Part shown: positions 60,701 to 64,000 of the stretch, piece after piece
Layout of the letters: each line of letters opens with the position of its first letter
Numbering within the stretch: position 1 is the first letter of the stretch
NCBI GenBank assembly: GCA_008711295.1
Contig: VUYV01000041.1
Coordinates: forward strand, 2,520,288-2,584,287
DNA: 64,000 nucleotides
Origin: Anarhynchus alexandrinus
Lineage: Eukaryota; Chordata; Aves; Charadriiformes; Charadriidae
Direction: 5' to 3'
Notes under the pieces: model-generated
Database searches by the model: none
Seen by the model: only the letters and a program-made list of their open reading frames with translations
Told to the model about the DNA's origin: nothing
Translations under genes and position numbers: made by a program

Positions 60701-63700
60701 TGTTACTTGTTTTGTATAGGGAGAAATAGAAACGTAGCCAAATTCAGTCCCAGTCTGTAGCTCTCGGATACATAGCATGGCTTACCTGAGCCCAAAAAGA
60801 AGATTTCGCTGTGCCTATGTGCCTGCATGGGTGTCCTCCTCTGTGCCCAAGAGGTTCCAGTACATCTCCAGGCTGCATTTTTCTGGTTCCCAGTATGGCC
60901 ACTCTGCCCTGCAAATCCATAAATGCTGGCGGTAAAAGTGGCATTTTGGACCCTGAGCTAACAGAGCAAAAGATGATGTTGACCCAGCAGGAAAAATTAC
61001 ACCTTTTTGTATCTTCCACCTGCACAAAAGGCATAGCCTGAGCCCACTGTCAGATCCAGTGCCTGGTGCTCCACCATATCCGGGCTGCCACATTCCTTTT
61101 CTCTTAGCAACACTATGTGACACTTTCATTCGCAAGTGGACAAAGGACCAAGCACACAACACTGAATTAAAACTTTGTGTGTCTGGGGATAATGCAGGGA
61201 TTTTTCCTGAGTCTCACGGAAAGGAGCAGCATTAGCAGGAAGCCCTCTGGCAATGGGCACCTTCCACCATGCTGGGGCTCGCCAGACTGCACAGGTAACA
61301 AGACTGGGACTGGTAAAAGTGACTGTGTGACCAAGCTGATGCCCCAAAGAGAGATTCAAAAGCAAAGAAACCATAACACAATTCTCACTAGTGAAAAAGC
61401 AAAGCAGGCAAGGAGTGGACAAGGACAAAGGCCAAGGTTTTCCAGCTCAGCTTGACTTTCAGTGCCTGGCTTTTGAAGGCCCCACCAGAGACATGAAGAG
61501 GGTGCATGCAAATTGCGAGAATTCACACTGCATGTGCTCATTTTAGGTGCCTGAAAATGGGGACATTGCAGCATGACTGAAAGCCCTGGTGGCAAAGTAC
61601 CACCATCAACCACCATCAAACCTTTCTGCTGTTTCTGGCATGCTGAGATCAGCAATTCATGGCCAATAATTGCTCTTACTGTCATGCCAGGGTTATGTTC
61701 AAAGGAGTAGTTTTTAGGCTGTTCTGTGTTGCGCCCAGCACATCCCCACTCCTCGCTGATACTGGGAGATGTGAGTGATGTGCACTGGTTGGGTTGACAC
61801 TGTGAAGGATGGCCTGGAGGCTTCCTCTGAACCAGATTAACCTGAAATCCATGTTGTGAGCCTGCAAATAAGGCCTGAAAAACAGCCAGAGTGGGACACC
61901 TGTGGGGCCCAGCTTACCTAGCCATGTTCTGTATGCCCTGCGTCTCCCAGGCAGCCGCCCGGTGCATTCCCAGAGCACCCCTCCATGAGTCATTGGCAAA
62001 GACAGTGGCAGGGTGCAAAGTCCACAGTGCTTATGGCTACTTAGAAGCCAGACTTTCATGCCAGCACAGGTGCAATCGTTAGAAGAAAGGACCTTTGTGT
62101 TGACAGGGCTGGTGTCCTCCTCTGAGCCAGAGCTCTGGCTCCTTTGGGTTCTTCCTGATGTCCTAGCTGAAGATACTGTGTTTTCCAAATAAAGGAGGGA
62201 AAATAGACCTTCTCCAATACACTTATCTGTCAGGAGATCTTTCCTGCCAGCACGGGACAAACATAATTTCTGTCGTACTTTCATGGAGTCTGCTACGCAG
62301 AGGGGAAGGAGGAGGACAACCAGTCATGTCCCTGCCCCGTCTGGCCATGCTGTCCCCCTCAGGACCATGGCTCCTTCCGTCTTTGTTGCTGGTTCACAGG
62401 CACAAACTCCCCAGTGGTTCCATGCAGGGCTCTGCCCACCTTCGGAGGCTGCACCACATGCCCTGCAGCGAGTCTGCTGAGCCCCTGGGGCAGGAGCCCT
62501 TGCACTGGGGACGCAGGCTCAAGAGGGGACCAATGCTTACAGTACCTCTTAGGCCCAGGGAGGAGCTTTCTATTCCACCAGCTCATTCAATCAAAGTGCA
62601 ATCATTTAGCCAATGTTTTTCCACATGTTTTCTGACAGTCATTTCTGTTTCTTTTTCAATGGAGTTCAATGAGATCACAAAACAATAACCTACTTTCTCT
62701 AAATGCTGCCTTCATCGCTATTTTTGATAAAATGTCATTATATAAATTAACCTGTGATGCCTGAAGGGGGTAATTTACAACCACCTAACCCTCCCCAAGT
62801 TTGCCGTGAAACCACTGCCAAATGGTTCTTTGAGCATTTCTAAACTCAGTTTGTCAGATTTTCATTGCTCATCCTGTTGATCAAGCGGACAGAGGCACAT
62901 TTTTTCAGTCTTGCTTTCTACTAATACCATCTTTCCTCCGCATGAGTAGTGATTGTAACTGAAGGCTATTAAACCTCATTTAATTCACATGTAATGTGTT
63001 TCTCAAACAGTCCCACTGGGGAGGCAGGTTCAGCAGCGAGTCACTGTCCTGGAAGAAGCCCTGACCATCCAGTGCCTACTTCTGATTTAAAAAGCTACAT
63101 TATAAGTCCGTTTTCTACATGCATTCTGTGTTTGCATCTCAGAGTCTGTGGGGCTGTCTCTGCTTAATTACCTTTCTGTAAAATGCGCTGCAATAGGCTT
63201 ATGTGCACACTTTGGCACCAAATTCCCATCCATCAGGTCACCATTGAAGAGCTGGATGCTGTGACAGTCCCCAGGGCACCCCGCCTGCTCAGCAGCCTGG
63301 GGGTGAGGAGGACTATGGAAGGATGATGCTCAGGGACTGAACCAAAAGGCAAAAAGTGGATGCCAAAAGGGGCGGCACGGGTCCACCAACACCTGTATCC
63401 CCGTAAACCTGAGCTCCTGCAAGTGGGTCCTGCTGGCAGATGCTCTGGTTAAGAGGTGGGAGAAACACAACTGCCCTGCCCTCCCTTCCAGCTCTGGAGA
63501 AGACAAAGAGGGGAGCATGGCATGGTGGTTTCTGTCTCCACACAGTCCTGGCAGAGGACACCTCCCTCGGTCGCCCTAAACCCCAGCTTTCAAGGTTTGG
63601 CTCACCTTACATCAGTGGTGAGGCAGAGCAATGCTGAGAGTCATTCCCCCGCGAAGAACCGAGAAACAGGCTGTGGTACACCATGGCCAGCCAGGCATTT

Positions 63701-64000
63701 CTCAGAGGTGAAAGATGTGCTGACCCTGCTGCACTTGGTGGCTTTCCAGCACAAGGCAGTGTCCACACCAGCTCCCTGTAGGGCTCATAGGGGGGTGGAG
63801 AGGTGACAGCAGACGTCCTTGCCTAACCCCTCTCCCTCTGCCCCCCCAGCTCACTCCTCCCAGCCCCACATCCCACCGCTGCGGCTGCTGCTGGCTCCTG
63901 GGCTGCCCTCCGGCACCCCGCTCCCAGCTTTTGGGATGGGTGCCAGGGCTGAAACAAGAGCCAGCCAGCGCCCGGGAGGGATGTGCCCAGCCTCATCCCG
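57740..64000. other. Intergenic gene-poor block, third part
   Basis: No gene recognised. The longest open frame is 200 codons at 61682-62284 minus, without family resemblance or convincing context. The last 200 bases turn C-rich with a few CpGs. In human the next gene in this direction is NTN4, on this strand, but no netrin signal peptide or laminin-type segment was recognised before the edge. Confidence 0.45.

Noticed and set aside
63800..64000. GC-rich edge considered as the start of NTN4
   Set aside because: Translation in the plus frames shows no netrin signal peptide or laminin N-terminal motif, and CpG density is modest. NTN4 may begin beyond the window.

Overview
The window is vertebrate nuclear DNA, most likely from a bird. 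Genes are split by GT-AG introns, promoters sit in CpG-rich patches, and the only clear interspersed repeats are CR1 LINE fragments, two of them ending in the ATTCTATG-type 3' tail typical of bird and other archosaur genomes. No bacterial genes, CRISPR arrays, tRNA or rRNA genes, or recognisable viral sequences were found.

Three protein-coding genes can be assembled exon by exon. (1) Positions 1-5790, plus strand: the last seven coding exons of HAL (histidine ammonia-lyase); the 5' part, including the Ala-Ser-Gly segment that forms the MIO cofactor, lies outside the window. (2) Positions 9724-22060, minus strand: a complete nine-exon AMDHD1 (imidazolonepropionase, 435 codons) with all metal and catalytic residues in place. 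(3) Positions 27198-28499, minus strand: a complete four-exon SNRPF (spliceosomal Sm protein F, 86 codons), whose first coding exon supplies only the start codon. HAL and AMDHD1 converge tail to tail and encode steps 1 and 3 of histidine breakdown (histidine to urocanate; imidazolonepropionate to formiminoglutamate). SNRPF is an unrelated housekeeping gene driven from a strong CpG island with three evenly spaced CCAAT boxes.

The order HAL - AMDHD1 - SNRPF matches human 12q23, where CCDC38 lies between AMDHD1 and SNRPF and NTN4 lies beyond SNRPF. Here the AMDHD1-SNRPF gap is only about 5 kb and no CCDC38 exon was recognised in it; it holds a minisatellite and a CR1 fragment. The remaining 35 kb (about 29-64 kb) is a gene-poor stretch, as expected between SNRPF and NTN4. 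It contains two CR1 fragments, a possible old palindromic repeat, some simple repeats and several long but unrecognised open frames.

The most notable observation is in SNRPF: codon 39, a tyrosine in human SmF that lies in the RNA-binding loop, reads GCC (alanine) in an otherwise perfectly conserved protein. Other points are a probable GC-AG intron in HAL, the apparent absence of CCDC38, and a possible divergent transcript from the SNRPF promoter. I found no convincing previously undescribed system.
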